Origin: Clostridiaceae bacterium UBA5444
GTDB lineage: Bacteria; Bacillota; Clostridia; Clostridiales; Oxobacteraceae
Assembly: GCA_002426575.1 (NCBI GenBank)
Contig: DIRE01000024.1
Span: forward strand, 41,563-93,822
DNA: 52,260 nt
Reading direction: 5' to 3'
Made by a program: the position numbers and the translations under genes. The notes beneath the pieces are model-generated. The model did no database searches, was not told the DNA's origin, and saw only the letters and a program-made list of their open reading frames with translations. Shown piece after piece: positions 16,432-25,325 of the stretch (position 1 is its first letter; the number at the start of each line of letters is the position of its first letter).

Positions 16432-17499
16432 TTAATATATTTTCTTTATCTTTTTCACATAATGAGACGTCATAGACTGAAGCAGGGAGCCATAGGTTGT
16501 TTTAAATCCTACTTCATCTCCTACTGAGTAACTATTTTTACTATTTTCTATATCTAATATTAAGTGATCGCTGCTGCCGCCTATTATATCTATAGAATCA
16601 TCCTCTGGTATTATGTTTTTAAAATCTACATCTCCCCTTCCCATTGCTAATATTGCTCTTAAGCGTGGGCCTTTATTAGCAAAGGTTGGCACCTTTCCAA
16701 ATGCATCTATGCCTATATCCCCCACTGGATAAGATGGCTTTTTCTTAATCTCAACTATCTCCCCATACAGCATAAAAATGTCATCATAAAGATTATCAAT
16801 AATATTCCCATAAGCAGTCTCTCTTCCAAGCAGTATTGCCTCTCCCACTCTTAAATTATTAATTCTGCTTGGTATTTCACCTTTTGGGAGAAGATGAAGG
16901 CTACTTGAATTGCCTCCTGATATTATATCTAGTTTATAGCCTATTATGTTTTCTATAATATTTGCAATCTCTATAAGTTTTGATAGATTTTTATAGGAAG
17001 GTATAACCCCTCCATAACATGTAAGATTTGTTCCAATTCCAGCTATTTTAATTCCATCTAAATCTTTTATTTTCTTTATGCAATCAAAGCTATCCTCATA
17101 CCATATGCCTTCCCTTAAATCTCCAAGATCTATCATAAGTATTACATTATGCCTTTTGCCTATTTTTATGCTCTCTTTCGATAACAAACTAATTGTGTCT
17201 ATTTCAGAATTAAGGCTGTAATCACAATTTAATACAACGTCATGTACCTCACTTTGCATGGGAATCCTAAGCATTACCTTTGGAAGATGTATATCTTTTA
17301 TTTTTATTATGTTTTCAAGCCTAGAGTCCGCTAAAAAGCTAACTCCCCCATCCACCATGGCAGATGCAATGTCCACATCCCCGCAGAAAGCTTTTGTAAC
17401 CCCCATTACACTTATGCCAACTTTTCTGCATTCACTTACAATATACTCTGTATTATGCTTTATCTTATTTAAATCAATCTCTATTCTTGGATTTTTCAA
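16432..17499 (-). CDS. orr: Ornithine racemase (alanine racemase-like PLP enzyme)
   Basis: A 355-aa fold-type III PLP enzyme interconverting L- and D-ornithine. The PLP lysine is in VTKAFCGD (~37), with SGGNSSSLHLLP near residue 190 for phosphate binding and a C-terminal beta domain. The assignment to ornithine, not alanine, rests on position: last gene of the ord-ortA-ortB-oraS-oraE cluster described in Clostridium sticklandii. The start is TTG, preceded by GAGGGAG, inside the oraE 3' end (26-nt overlap). Confidence 0.92.
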   Translation of the reverse strand: MKNPRIEIDLNKIKHNTEYIVSECRKVGISVMGVTKAFCGDVDIASAMVDGGVSFLADSRLENIIKIKDIHLPKVMLRIPMQSEVHDVVLNCDYSLNSEIDTISLLSKESIKIGKRHNVILMIDLGDLREGIWYEDSFDCIKKIKDLDGIKIAGIGTNLTCYGGVIPSYKNLSKLIEIANIIENIIGYKLDIISGGNSSSLHLLPKGEIPSRINNLRVGEAILLGRETAYGNIIDNLYDDIFMLYGEIVEIKKKPSYPVGDIGIDAFGKVPTFANKGPRLRAILAMGRGDVDFKNIIPEDDSIDIIGGSSDHLILDIENSKNSYSVGDEVGFKTTYGSLLQSMTSHYVKKIKKIY

Positions 17500-19693
17500 G
17501 TGTCTCCCTCATTTCCCTTCTTCGCATAACGAGGAAACTTGCAACATCACACCCTTTTGTTCCTCTTCCAAATCCAGCATCTAGTCCAGATTCTATTGCA
17601 ATTTCATTAGACACTTGAGTCCCTCCTGCAACCAATATAATTTTTTCCCTTATTCCTCTTTCAATGCAAAGATCATTTAAATATTTCATATTTTTTATAT
17701 GAACATCATTATGAGTTATTATGGTGCTTATTAATATTGCATCTGCATCTGCCTCTATTGCTGCATCTATTAAATCCTCAAGAGGACATGATGTACCAAG
17801 GCTATGGCACTTTATACCATACTTTTCTATTCCTCCATGCTTTATATCTATTATCTCTCTTAAGCCCACAGAGTGTTCATCTTCCCCAACTGTTGCGGCA
17901 ACTATACTCATAGGGGTATCATGTATTTCTTTTTTTATCTCTTCATCAGATAAAGTCTTTATTTTCTCTGGTATATGAAGTTTAGATACATCTATAGAAA
18001 ATGGAACCTTTCCTTTTATTTCAACCAATGTTCCTTCAGCGTTTTGCATAACCTGCTTATGAATTATAGAAACATCCAAAAGTCCAAGCTTTTTACCTAT
18101 TTCTATTGCGGCACTCTCTGCAATATCTTCACTTATAGGCAAAAATATGGTTGTAGATATTATGCCATCTCCAGCCCATTCCACCTCTGGCTTTAAAAAG
18201 TCTCCCTTTCTATATTTTTTACTTTGCTCAAGTCTTTTTGATACATTATCGTTTCCATCAAGCTCATCTATATAAACTATTTTTTCTCTATTGCATAGTG
18301 TACATCCGCCTATCACATCACAAGGCCTTTTAACATCCTTTGGAATATTGTTATATCCAAAATGCTCACAAACAGGTGCAAAGTAATCCTCGTCTCTTTT
18401 ATATACACTGTTTGCTTCAACCCCTCCATTAATATCTCTTGCTATTCCATCTCCATTTCTTTCAGGATAGAAGCCTGAATCCACAAAAAAGCCCTGCTCT
18501 ACAGCATTAAAATACCCTCCAACCTCAATTATCTCTTCTAAGAAAAGTACCGCCCTCTCTTTAAGCTCTCTAACCTTATCTCCTAAAACCCCATCTCTTT
18601 TTATTTCAACCATATCCTTTATTCCGTCTAATCCGAGAAGTGCTTGTTTTGCAGTGTTTATTGCATTTATATTGTTGTAATGCCATGGTATATTTCTCCC
18701 CTCATCAGGGGTTATTGTGCTTTGTATATCCACACTTGTTAATCTTGAAATTAAAATATTTAATGTATGAGTAACCGTTGCTTCTCTCATATCAGATTCC
18801 ATATATTTTGTGTTCATCTGAGCCCTCATTTTATAATCCTTAAAAAGTTCTCTAAGTGCAACAGCATATGGAAGATCCATTCTTATACAAGGTGCGGGAG
18901 GCGCAGTGGGTGGAACAGTGGATAAAGCTATATCTTCAGCTTTCATACCAACCCTTCTTGAAAAGGCTGCATTTATTCCATGCTGTACCATAAGCTCTGG
19001 CATAACCTTCCACGCCTTCGTGGCGGTAGCATTTGCATTGTGAGCCCCATCTATCTGAAGCATATCACCATATGCCATTATCTTTTTAGCAACTGCCGCG
19101 TCAACAAAAGACCTTACCATATTTATATTCCTATATAATACATTGTATTGGGGATCCTGATGGGCTCCATTTACCCCTTCTTCTGCAAACATAACAGCAA
19201 TCTCAGGGCCTGCAATACCGCTTACATAGGAATGAAAGTTAATAGGCCTTCCAACCTCTTCTTCTATAATGTCGAGTGCCTTTCTTGTAGCCCTAACCTC
19301 TTTTCTTGAGATCGGAACCCCTCCCACACCCTCTGGGGTTCCTTCTATAAGGCCATCAAAGTGGCTCTGGCCTGCAGTCCTTATAACCATAATATGGTCA
19401 GCTCCACCCCAAGCAGCCATCCTCATCCTTCTTATATCATCTTCAAACCTTCCTGATGCAATTTCAGTAGTTATAACACAATCAGGCTGAGGATCTATAT
19501 ATTCAAAGCTCTTTGAAGCTGGAAGCGGAATGCTTTTATCTAGGTTATCTGAAACCTCATTATATTCAAATTCTCCAACCTTTCTAGACCCTGTATCTTT
19601 TCTCCATGTCCAGCCTTTTCTTTTGGGCTTATAGTTTTTAAGATCATTTAAAATATATTCTATGTCAAGCTTTTCATTTTCTTTAAGCTTCAT
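17474..19693 (-). CDS. oraE: D-ornithine 4,5-aminomutase, large subunit
   Basis: Adenosylcobalamin- and PLP-dependent subunit that moves the delta-amino group of D-ornithine to give 2,4-diaminopentanoate. The TIM-barrel part is N-terminal; the C-terminal B12 domain contains the cobalamin motif DEHSVG (DxHxxG), then the lysine-containing DIKHGGIEKYGIK segment where this family anchors PLP, an ISTIITHND strand and VAGGTQ. ATG 19693, preceded by GGAGGTG, gives 739 aa; an ATG 15 nt further upstream overlaps that site. It overlaps the oraS end by 11 nt. Confidence 0.96.
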   Translation of the reverse strand: MKLKENEKLDIEYILNDLKNYKPKRKGWTWRKDTGSRKVGEFEYNEVSDNLDKSIPLPASKSFEYIDPQPDCVITTEIASGRFEDDIRRMRMAAWGGADHIMVIRTAGQSHFDGLIEGTPEGVGGVPISRKEVRATRKALDIIEEEVGRPINFHSYVSGIAGPEIAVMFAEEGVNGAHQDPQYNVLYRNINMVRSFVDAAVAKKIMAYGDMLQIDGAHNANATATKAWKVMPELMVQHGINAAFSRRVGMKAEDIALSTVPPTAPPAPCIRMDLPYAVALRELFKDYKMRAQMNTKYMESDMREATVTHTLNILISRLTSVDIQSTITPDEGRNIPWHYNNINAINTAKQALLGLDGIKDMVEIKRDGVLGDKVRELKERAVLFLEEIIEVGGYFNAVEQGFFVDSGFYPERNGDGIARDINGGVEANSVYKRDEDYFAPVCEHFGYNNIPKDVKRPCDVIGGCTLCNREKIVYIDELDGNDNVSKRLEQSKKYRKGDFLKPEVEWAGDGIISTTIFLPISEDIAESAAIEIGKKLGLLDVSIIHKQVMQNAEGTLVEIKGKVPFSIDVSKLHIPEKIKTLSDEEIKKEIHDTPMSIVAATVGEDEHSVGLREIIDIKHGGIEKYGIKCHSLGTSCPLEDLIDAAIEADADAILISTIITHNDVHIKNMKYLNDLCIERGIREKIILVAGGTQVSNEIAIESGLDAGFGRGTKGCDVASFLVMRRREMRETLEKSKNRD

Positions 19694-20057
19694 GGATTTC
19701 ACCTCCATTAAAAAGGGATTTTATCTCACTTTCTAAATCTTCGTTTATAATAAGACACCCAGCATCATGAATATCTATATTTCTTTCATTTGAAAGTCTA
19801 TATACTACATTTCCAGCACCTTTTCCTAGGAGATTCATACCAACAACTTTATCTACTATCTTCTTTGACTCTATGCTTGAAAATCCCATTCTAAGAAGTA
19901 CTGATCTTTCAATGGATGGGGATGTATTATATTTAGAAAGTTCAACAAGTGGATCAACTATTTTGTAGCATAGCTCCCAAAATCTATTTTCAAGTTGTTC
20001 TTCGGAAAGGTCTGCTAAATGCATTCTCCTTACCTCAAAATCATCTTCCCTTTTCAT
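19683..20057 (-). CDS. oraS: D-ornithine 4,5-aminomutase, small subunit
   Basis: A 124-aa helical subunit of ornithine aminomutase, needed with OraE for activity. The family signature LENRFWELCYKIVDPLVEL is near residue 22, and TSPSIERSVLLRMGFSS near residue 45. The start ATG overlaps the ortB end by 17 nt with GGAGG eight bases before it. Tight coupling to oraE is expected for subunit stoichiometry. Confidence 0.95.
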   Translation of the reverse strand: MKREDDFEVRRMHLADLSEEQLENRFWELCYKIVDPLVELSKYNTSPSIERSVLLRMGFSSIESKKIVDKVVGMNLLGKGAGNVVYRLSNERNIDIHDAGCLIINEDLESEIKSLFNGGEIHEA

Positions 20058-21465
20058 TTAGTCCGCCTCCACTTAAAATATTTTCTACATAACATTTATC
20101 TTCCTTAATATCCTGAGATAGAAATGTTATATCCTCTTCCGTAATTTCATCTATATTTATATTTTCAATACAATTTTTTATATAGGATAACTTTAATCTA
20201 TTAAGGTCAACATCCCTTGCATCTATAAGCGATAGATCTTTAGGTATTACTATATTTTTGCCTGGCACTTCACTGTTTGGATCTCCTACAATTATCTCAA
20301 TCCCATTTTGCCTTGCAAATGTAATCTGGGATGATGGGTTCTTTCCTGCTCCCGTATATTCGGTTTCTTGCACTACAAGTATCTGATCTTCTCTCATTTC
20401 ACTTGCTATTTTAAAAGCAGCAGCTAAAGAGGTATTCCCGGCAGGGCCTCTTTCTAGGCCTTCTATAGAAGATAATGCCTCCGTTGTATAAAAAACCTCT
20501 CCCTGCTTTACAAGTACATATCTATCTAAATATCTAAGTGGTCTTGCGGCGCTCCTTGGAACGTCTGATCTATCAGGCCATGTGGCAAAAGGAATACCAA
20601 ACCCTGTGTGACCTGTTGTAAATGACTTCTTATTAAAATCTCTATCAGATGCCATATGAAGTCCTTTTAAATCAACACTAACTCCAATTATTTTAGTATT
20701 TAGCGCCCCGGCTTTTATAAGTCCTCTTGCTGTTCCAGTTACATTCCCTCCTCCTGCATGGGTTATTAAAACCGCATCAGGATCCTTGCCAAACCTTTCC
20801 CTACATTCCATTGATATCTCATATCCTAAAGTCTCCACCCCTAAGATTCCAAAAGGAGAATACAAGGATGCATTAAAGTACCCTGTTTCCTCAAGTATCT
20901 TTAAAAAAACATAAAATAATTCTGGCCCAACTGTTAATGATACAACCTCTGCACCATAATTTTCACATTTTCTCCTCTTTTCAAGTATTTCTGGCTGTCC
21001 AACCTTTCTGCTGTCAAAACATTCCTGAACAATTATACATTTAAGCCCCCTCATTGCTGCATATGATGCAACTGCTGCACCATAGTTTCCTGAAGTTGCA
21101 GCAACCACCCCTTTGTATCCTAATTTTTCTGCATGATATACTGACAAAGACGCCCTTCTATCTTTAAAGCTCCCTGCTCTATTTGTCTGTTCATCTTTAA
21201 CAAAAATTCTTGCTCCGTATCCAGGCTTTGAAAGCCTCCTTACTACTTTTGTCATATTATGAAGTTCAATTAATGGTGTTTCAAATATTCCAGACTCTCT
21301 TTGAATTTTTTGAACATCACTTAATGTATATCCAGTGTTTCTCATCATGCCTTCATAGTCAAAAGCTATAAGGCCCCTTTTGAAATCATCATAGTCAATT
21401 CCAATAGATTTTTTCATTATTTCATTTTTTCTATTCATAACTGAGGCATAGCTAAAATCATTCAT
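20041..21465 (-). CDS. ortB: 2-amino-4-ketopentanoate thiolase, beta subunit
   Basis: PLP-dependent subunit (threonine synthase-like fold) that cleaves 2-amino-4-ketopentanoate with CoA to alanine and acetyl-CoA. The PLP lysine is in AGSFKDRRASL (~98); ATSGNYGAAVASYAA is the phosphate-side loop, and HAGGGNVTGTARG the glycine-rich loop. Length is 474 aa. It overlaps ortA by 4 nt (ATGA). Confidence 0.95.
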   Translation of the reverse strand: MNDFSYASVMNRKNEIMKKSIGIDYDDFKRGLIAFDYEGMMRNTGYTLSDVQKIQRESGIFETPLIELHNMTKVVRRLSKPGYGARIFVKDEQTNRAGSFKDRRASLSVYHAEKLGYKGVVAATSGNYGAAVASYAAMRGLKCIIVQECFDSRKVGQPEILEKRRKCENYGAEVVSLTVGPELFYVFLKILEETGYFNASLYSPFGILGVETLGYEISMECRERFGKDPDAVLITHAGGGNVTGTARGLIKAGALNTKIIGVSVDLKGLHMASDRDFNKKSFTTGHTGFGIPFATWPDRSDVPRSAARPLRYLDRYVLVKQGEVFYTTEALSSIEGLERGPAGNTSLAAAFKIASEMREDQILVVQETEYTGAGKNPSSQITFARQNGIEIIVGDPNSEVPGKNIVIPKDLSLIDARDVDLNRLKLSYIKNCIENINIDEITEEDITFLSQDIKEDKCYVENILSGGGLNEKGR

Positions 21466-21770
21466 TTTGCATCCTCCTCTAGTAACCTTCTAAGGCTTAA
21501 TCCAACAGATTTAAGCTCAGGAACAAATTCTCCAAAATCGTGGGTATACCTTGGGTTTATTGAAACAAGCTCTCCTTTTAGTATTCGTCCTGTAACCGTG
21601 GTTATATATACCAAATCCCCTATATTAGCATCACTATTTAGATACCCTTTAACCCAAAGCTCTAAGGGAACCTTTTTTGTATCCTCAGGAATGTTCGCCT
21701 CTCTCTCTTCACTTTTTAATACTATCTGATGTATTTCTACCCACTGTCCTTTTATGCCATGGGTGTCCAT
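21462..21770 (-). CDS. ortA: 2-amino-4-ketopentanoate thiolase, alpha subunit
   Basis: A 102-aa small partner of OrtB. It is recognised by the family pattern GQWVEIHQIVL, LELWVKGYL, and GDLVYITTVTGRILKGEL, ending with the conserved PRYTHDFGEFVPEL segment. Its ATG follows the ord stop with no gap, with AAGGAG in the end of ord as ribosome site. Confidence 0.95.
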   Translation of the reverse strand: MDTHGIKGQWVEIHQIVLKSEEREANIPEDTKKVPLELWVKGYLNSDANIGDLVYITTVTGRILKGELVSINPRYTHDFGEFVPELKSVGLSLRRLLEEDAK

Positions 21771-22805
21771 CTAAATCATCTCCTTCATATTACCCATTGA
21801 TGCCCTAGGTATAGGAAGATCTTTCATAGTAACTATGCCTGGTTTTGCATTTAAACATAGTGGAATCATATTAACAGCCATTGCAATGGTTCCTATACCA
21901 CCTGGTGTTTCAGGCTTTATACAAAGATTAAGGTTTGGATCTCCTTCAATCCATATATAATCACCAGTTTTAATATCCTCTAGCTCAGGCCTAATCTGTT
22001 GAGGATGCTCTAATGTAATTATCACCTCTTTACCTTTCATTCCATATCCTATATGTTTGCACCCTGCAACCATGCCAGGCTCAACCTTTACACAGTTCGT
22101 TTCCCTATAGGTATTTGATATTATGGGCTCCCTTGTTTCAACCACCTCATCTATTTCAATACCAATGGCATCTGCAATCATATATATAGACTCCCTAAAA
22201 CCAATATGACCTACAATTGTACCGTCTAATACACCTTTTTTAAATTCTTCTATTGTAGTTCCAACCCCTTGCGTTTCCATAACCGTTTTTCCAAAAGGAG
22301 AAAGATCATTTATCCTAGCAGCCTTTATTTTATCTACCCTTCTGCATGAAGCGGTCAGTGTAATTATAAGCGTATCAAGTACAAACCCAGGATTTACACC
22401 CGTCCCAAGTACAGTTGCATTATTTAAAACAGCTAAATCATTTATTTGCTTTGCTAAATCTTTATCTGCTCTATATGGGTTTGCCATCTCCTCTGCTATG
22501 GTTACGCAGTCCATTCCTTTCTCTACAATAAGCTTTATCTGTGGAAATACATTTTTTATAAATGAATTTGTTGCAAGCAAAACTATATCTGCATCAGTTT
22601 CTCTAATAACCTTTTCAGGATCACAACTTACCAAAACCCCAATATTCTCATCAAGGTTTAATACCTCTCCAATATCTTTTCCTTCAAACTCCATATTTTT
22701 ATCAATTGCCCCAACTAATCTAATACCCTTCTTCTCTGTAATAAGCTTTGCCATCCCTCCCCCCATGGCACCAAGTCCCCAAACAATAACCCTTATATCC
22801 TCCAT
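21771..22805 (-). CDS. ord: 2,4-diaminopentanoate dehydrogenase
   Basis: NAD(P)-dependent oxidative deaminase converting 2,4-diaminopentanoate to 2-amino-4-ketopentanoate. The Rossmann fingerprint VWGLGAMGGGMA is at about residues 8-19; GTGVNPGFVLDTL near residue 135 resembles dihydrodipicolinate-reductase-like enzymes. Length is 344 aa. It is first gene of the ornithine operon, with GGAGGG before ATG and a sigma54-type promoter 39-54 nt upstream. Confidence 0.95.
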   Translation of the reverse strand: MEDIRVIVWGLGAMGGGMAKLITEKKGIRLVGAIDKNMEFEGKDIGEVLNLDENIGVLVSCDPEKVIRETDADIVLLATNSFIKNVFPQIKLIVEKGMDCVTIAEEMANPYRADKDLAKQINDLAVLNNATVLGTGVNPGFVLDTLIITLTASCRRVDKIKAARINDLSPFGKTVMETQGVGTTIEEFKKGVLDGTIVGHIGFRESIYMIADAIGIEIDEVVETREPIISNTYRETNCVKVEPGMVAGCKHIGYGMKGKEVIITLEHPQQIRPELEDIKTGDYIWIEGDPNLNLCIKPETPGGIGTIAMAVNMIPLCLNAKPGIVTMKDLPIPRASMGNMKEMI

Positions 22806-22843
22806 GACCTATCCCTCCAAATATTTTATTTACAATATTTATC

Positions 22844-22859
22844 TGCAATTTTCATGCCA
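22844..22859 (-). promoter_or_regulatory. Sigma54 (-24/-12) promoter of the ornithine operon
   Basis: The minus strand reads TGGCATGAAAATTGCA. The invariant GG and GC doublets are separated by exactly 10 nt, matching TGGCAYG-N4-TTGCW. The predicted start is about 25-30 nt before the ord ATG. Confidence 0.85.
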
Positions 22860-22918
22860 TGAAAAAGTTGCTGCTATATTCAGATTATTTGTACCTTTTT
22901 TATTATATTTATTAAGAT

Positions 22919-22959
22919 ATATGCAAAATTGTTTGCAGTGCGCAAGTAATTTTGCATAT
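22919..22959. promoter_or_regulatory. Inverted repeat, candidate activator (RocR-like) binding site
   Basis: ATATGCAAAATT (22919-22930) and AATTTTGCATAT (22948-22959) are an exact 12-bp inverted repeat with a 17-bp spacer, centred about 105 bp upstream of the sigma54 start. Position and TGCAAAA/TTTTGCA half sites fit an enhancer for the RocR-like regulator encoded at 26515. Confidence 0.7.
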
Positions 22960-22978
22960 ATGCGAATTATTTCAAACA

Positions 22979-23013
22979 AAAAAACACATGAGAAAATCAT
23001 GTGTTTTTTTGTA
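22979..23013. terminator. Terminator of the VanZ-like gene
   Basis: An A-run, ACACATGA, a short loop, TCATGTGT and a T-run form a symmetric hairpin (about 22979-23013). It is usable in both directions and shields the ornithine enhancer region from the VanZ-like gene. Confidence 0.75.
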
Positions 23014-23082
23014 TAGGTACTACAAATATTAAAATTATATCTATTTAGATATGTTCACCGTTCTATTTCTATTAATTACAAT

Positions 23083-23640
23083 CTAAAAGTCTAATATATT
23101 ACAATCCAGCTTATTCAAAACCATTTTAGTTAACTTTAAAAGTCCAAAGCCAATTATGGCTCCAAATACATTTAAAATAATATCATCAATATCAACAATT
23201 CTATTTAAGTGTTGGGTAATTATATCTATCACTAACTGAACCAATTCAATACCTAAAGATGCTAAAAATGAAATAGTTATTATATAACTTATTTTTTGAG
23301 CCTTTTCATTAACCAATGGAATGAAAAAGCCAAAAGGTATAAATAAAATAACATTACCAAATACCTGCTTTGAAAATGTACTAAATGATAAATTCCTTTG
23401 AATCTCCAAAATCGTTTTAAATGGTATTATATTAATTGCTGATTTAAAAGTAAACGTAGGGATAGCCACCTCAAACATTATTGGGAAAAAGACTATTCCA
23501 ATAATAGAAATTAAATAAGCACAAAAAAGTAAGGATGCAATACACTGTACCGCTGTATCATGTCTTTTGATCCTTCTTATAAAAAAAGGTATGTATAGAG
23601 CTATTAAAAAAAGCTTAAATATAAGCCCGTAACTTATCAT
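23083..23640 (-). CDS. VanZ-like family membrane protein
   Basis: A 185-aa protein with about five hydrophobic helices. VanZ-family segments are visible: NIIPF (~75), GNVILFIPFGFFIPL (~95), SLGIELVQLVID (~130) and RIVDIDDIILNVFGAIIGF (~150). VanZ contributes to low-level teicoplanin resistance in enterococci, but most relatives are uncharacterised envelope proteins. ATG 23640 is chosen because GGGAAGTGAG precedes it. It appears to be transcribed alone. Confidence 0.85.
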   Translation of the reverse strand: MISYGLIFKLFLIALYIPFFIRRIKRHDTAVQCIASLLFCAYLISIIGIVFFPIMFEVAIPTFTFKSAINIIPFKTILEIQRNLSFSTFSKQVFGNVILFIPFGFFIPLVNEKAQKISYIITISFLASLGIELVQLVIDIITQHLNRIVDIDDIILNVFGAIIGFGLLKLTKMVLNKLDCNILDF

Positions 23641-23806
23641 TTTCTCACTTCCCTTTCCATAACAACACATTCTTTATTCTTTATTAGAAAGAGCTTAAGT
23701 AACAAACTATATTACTTTTATCAACCACACCCTTTATATACATATTACACCACACCCTTAACTTTTTGTACACTATGCCATTATTTACCCTAATCCATGT
23801 CATAAT

Positions 23807-23896
23807 ATGATATGGATAGCATCAGTTGTTAGTTTATGGATATTAGTAATCTTAATCCTGCCTTTTATAATATTTAGAGTTGAATTGATTGTGTAA
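23807..23896 (+). CDS. Possible 29-aa hydrophobic peptide
   Basis: An open frame, MIWIASVVSLWILVILIL then PFIIFRVELIV, nearly all hydrophobic and able to span the membrane once. Its stop codon touches a strong hairpin (23896-23935) that would terminate a plus-strand transcript. No convincing ribosome site is seen upstream and codon statistics are meaningless at this length, so it could be chance. Small hydrophobic peptides of this kind include type I toxins, but nothing here proves it. Confidence 0.25.
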   Translation: MIWIASVVSLWILVILILPFIIFRVELIV

Positions 23897-23935
23897 TGAT
23901 AAAAAACACATGGTTGTCCATGTGTTTTTTATCAT
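23896..23935. terminator. Bidirectional terminator
   Basis: A perfect 18-bp stem (ATGATAAAAAACACATGG and its complement) with a 4-nt loop, containing an A-run and a T-run. It ends the minus-strand lipoprotein gene and would also end a plus-strand transcript. Confidence 0.8.
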
Positions 23936-23986
23936 TATTCTATATAATTTCCTTTTTACTATTATATATACAAATATATATACAAA

Positions 23987-24508
23987 TTAGTCAAATTCAT
24001 AATTGTTAAGGTATTCTACCATTTTTAAAGATGTCCGCCTAAGTATATCGCCACTTTCTTCACCTTCGGAAAATTTGGTCATATTAATTAATAAGTTGCG
24101 ATAAGATAATACAATATCGCCATATCCTTGAGAAGGGTACGAATTCCAATATACCATATCTTTATCTAATTCTTTATTCAAATATATGATATCTATCAGT
24201 ATCGTACATTTTAGTTCTTTACTTTCATATATAATCTTTTTCTGGGTCGGTGTGTGTGATTGTTCCCCATCAAGTGTCAAAAATTGTCTTTTCCCAAAAG
24301 AGTTCTCTTTGTCTATTGCAACAAGCATTAATTGGTCTTGAGAAAAAGTTTTAGTAAGATTAGGCGGTGTAAAATTCTTAGATATATCATTAAATAATTT
24401 ATTGTACTCATCATAAGAAATTAATTCTGTCTTTTTTGAGCACCCAGATAAAAATGCACTTACAAAAATGCTTATGATAATAACTATTATTTCAATTCTT
24501 TTTTTCAT
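23987..24508 (-). CDS. Lipoprotein of unknown function
   Basis: A 173-aa protein with a signal sequence (Lys-rich start, hydrophobic residues ~6-20) and the lipobox FLSGC, so it is likely anchored by Cys at about residue 22. The rest is soluble, with no recognised domain; its DEYNKLFNDISKNF region looks helical. ATG is preceded by AAGGATGA. It begins 16 nt after the stop of the secreted-protein gene, suggesting a two-gene operon. It may be an immunity or adaptor partner of that protein, which is inference. Confidence 0.7.
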   Translation of the reverse strand: MKKRIEIIVIIISIFVSAFLSGCSKKTELISYDEYNKLFNDISKNFTPPNLTKTFSQDQLMLVAIDKENSFGKRQFLTLDGEQSHTPTQKKIIYESKELKCTILIDIIYLNKELDKDMVYWNSYPSQGYGDIVLSYRNLLINMTKFSEGEESGDILRRTSLKMVEYLNNYEFD

Positions 24509-24524
24509 TATAAATCATCCTTGC

Positions 24525-25325
24525 TTAGTTGAGTTTAGTCTCAGTAGCTTTATAGTTATCTATATTATTGCATATTCCCCATGCGGTTCCAGTCTCATAA
24601 TAATAACCTAAATCTGTCATTTCCCCTGTCGCCTTTATTACCTTATATTTCTTCCAACATCCTGCACCACTACTATATTCCCCCTGCTTATATCTAGAAA
24701 GAACTCCCCTATATCCAGGGCGTACAGTCATTGTTGTTTCAATGTTTGTGCTTGATTGTGTTGTCGATGATTTAGATACTGTCACACCTGCATTTACATT
24801 TAGTTTTGCTAATATTTTCACTCCAAACTCTGGCTCAACTTCTACTTTCCCAGTTACGATCCAAGTATTTTGTTTTGTTTCACCTTGTGTGTATTTCAAC
24901 GTCATGTTAGATCCTGTTCCGTTTTCTACAGAACAACTTCCTTGAAAAAACTTATACATATCCTTTGAATTATAATTCTCAGTATAGTACTGCCATACAT
25001 AAGAATATATATAGGTACCATGATCTTCAACAAATTGTAGTTTTATATCTGCATTTTGCGTTTCGTCTACATGCTCTGCTAATCCTTTTAGCTCATCTTT
25101 ACTTATTACTTCTGTAGGAGTTTTGTTGCCATTCAAATCCACAAACCAAGCCTTAGGTTCGGGCTGTTTGGGTTGAGAATTCAATATCTCTAAGTCCTCT
25201 TTAGTCGGTTGTAGGCTAAAAACTGCTTGTGGATCAGATTGTGCTTTTGCATAATCTGGAATAACCACTCCTACTATTAAGAATGCTAATACTGCCGATA
25301 AACCGATAAATCTTTTAATATTCAT
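24525..25325 (-). CDS. Secreted protein of unknown function, beta-rich
   Basis: A 266-aa protein with a clear signal peptide (residues 1-28, cleavage after AKA). The mature part has a Pro-rich early stretch, then alternating polar/hydrophobic strands. A Ser/Thr-rich segment near residue 185 (VSKSSTTQSSTNIETTM) is followed by TVRPGYRGVLSRY and three cysteines. A Ser/Thr-rich hairpin followed by a PG turn is seen in many secreted beta proteins, including aerolysin-type toxins, but I cannot place it in a family. ATG has GAGGAAA upstream. The lipoprotein gene follows by 16 nt. Confidence 0.65.
   Translation of the reverse strand: MNIKRFIGLSAVLAFLIVGVVIPDYAKAQSDPQAVFSLQPTKEDLEILNSQPKQPEPKAWFVDLNGNKTPTEVISKDELKGLAEHVDETQNADIKLQFVEDHGTYIYSYVWQYYTENYNSKDMYKFFQGSCSVENGTGSNMTLKYTQGETKQNTWIVTGKVEVEPEFGVKILAKLNVNAGVTVSKSSTTQSSTNIETTMTVRPGYRGVLSRYKQGEYSSGAGCWKKYKVIKATGEMTDLGYYYETGTAWGICNNIDNYKATETKLN

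Noticed and set aside
22931..22947. A second sigma54-like promoter inside the enhancer inverted repeat (TGCAAACAATTTTGCA on the minus strand)
   Set aside because: The -24 GG doublet is missing, while the site at 22844-22859 matches fully and is closer to ord.
22498..23016. A 172-codon plus-strand frame overlapping ord and its control region
   Set aside because: It runs opposite to ord and through the sigma54 promoter and terminator; the translation is low-complexity and Ser/Phe-rich.
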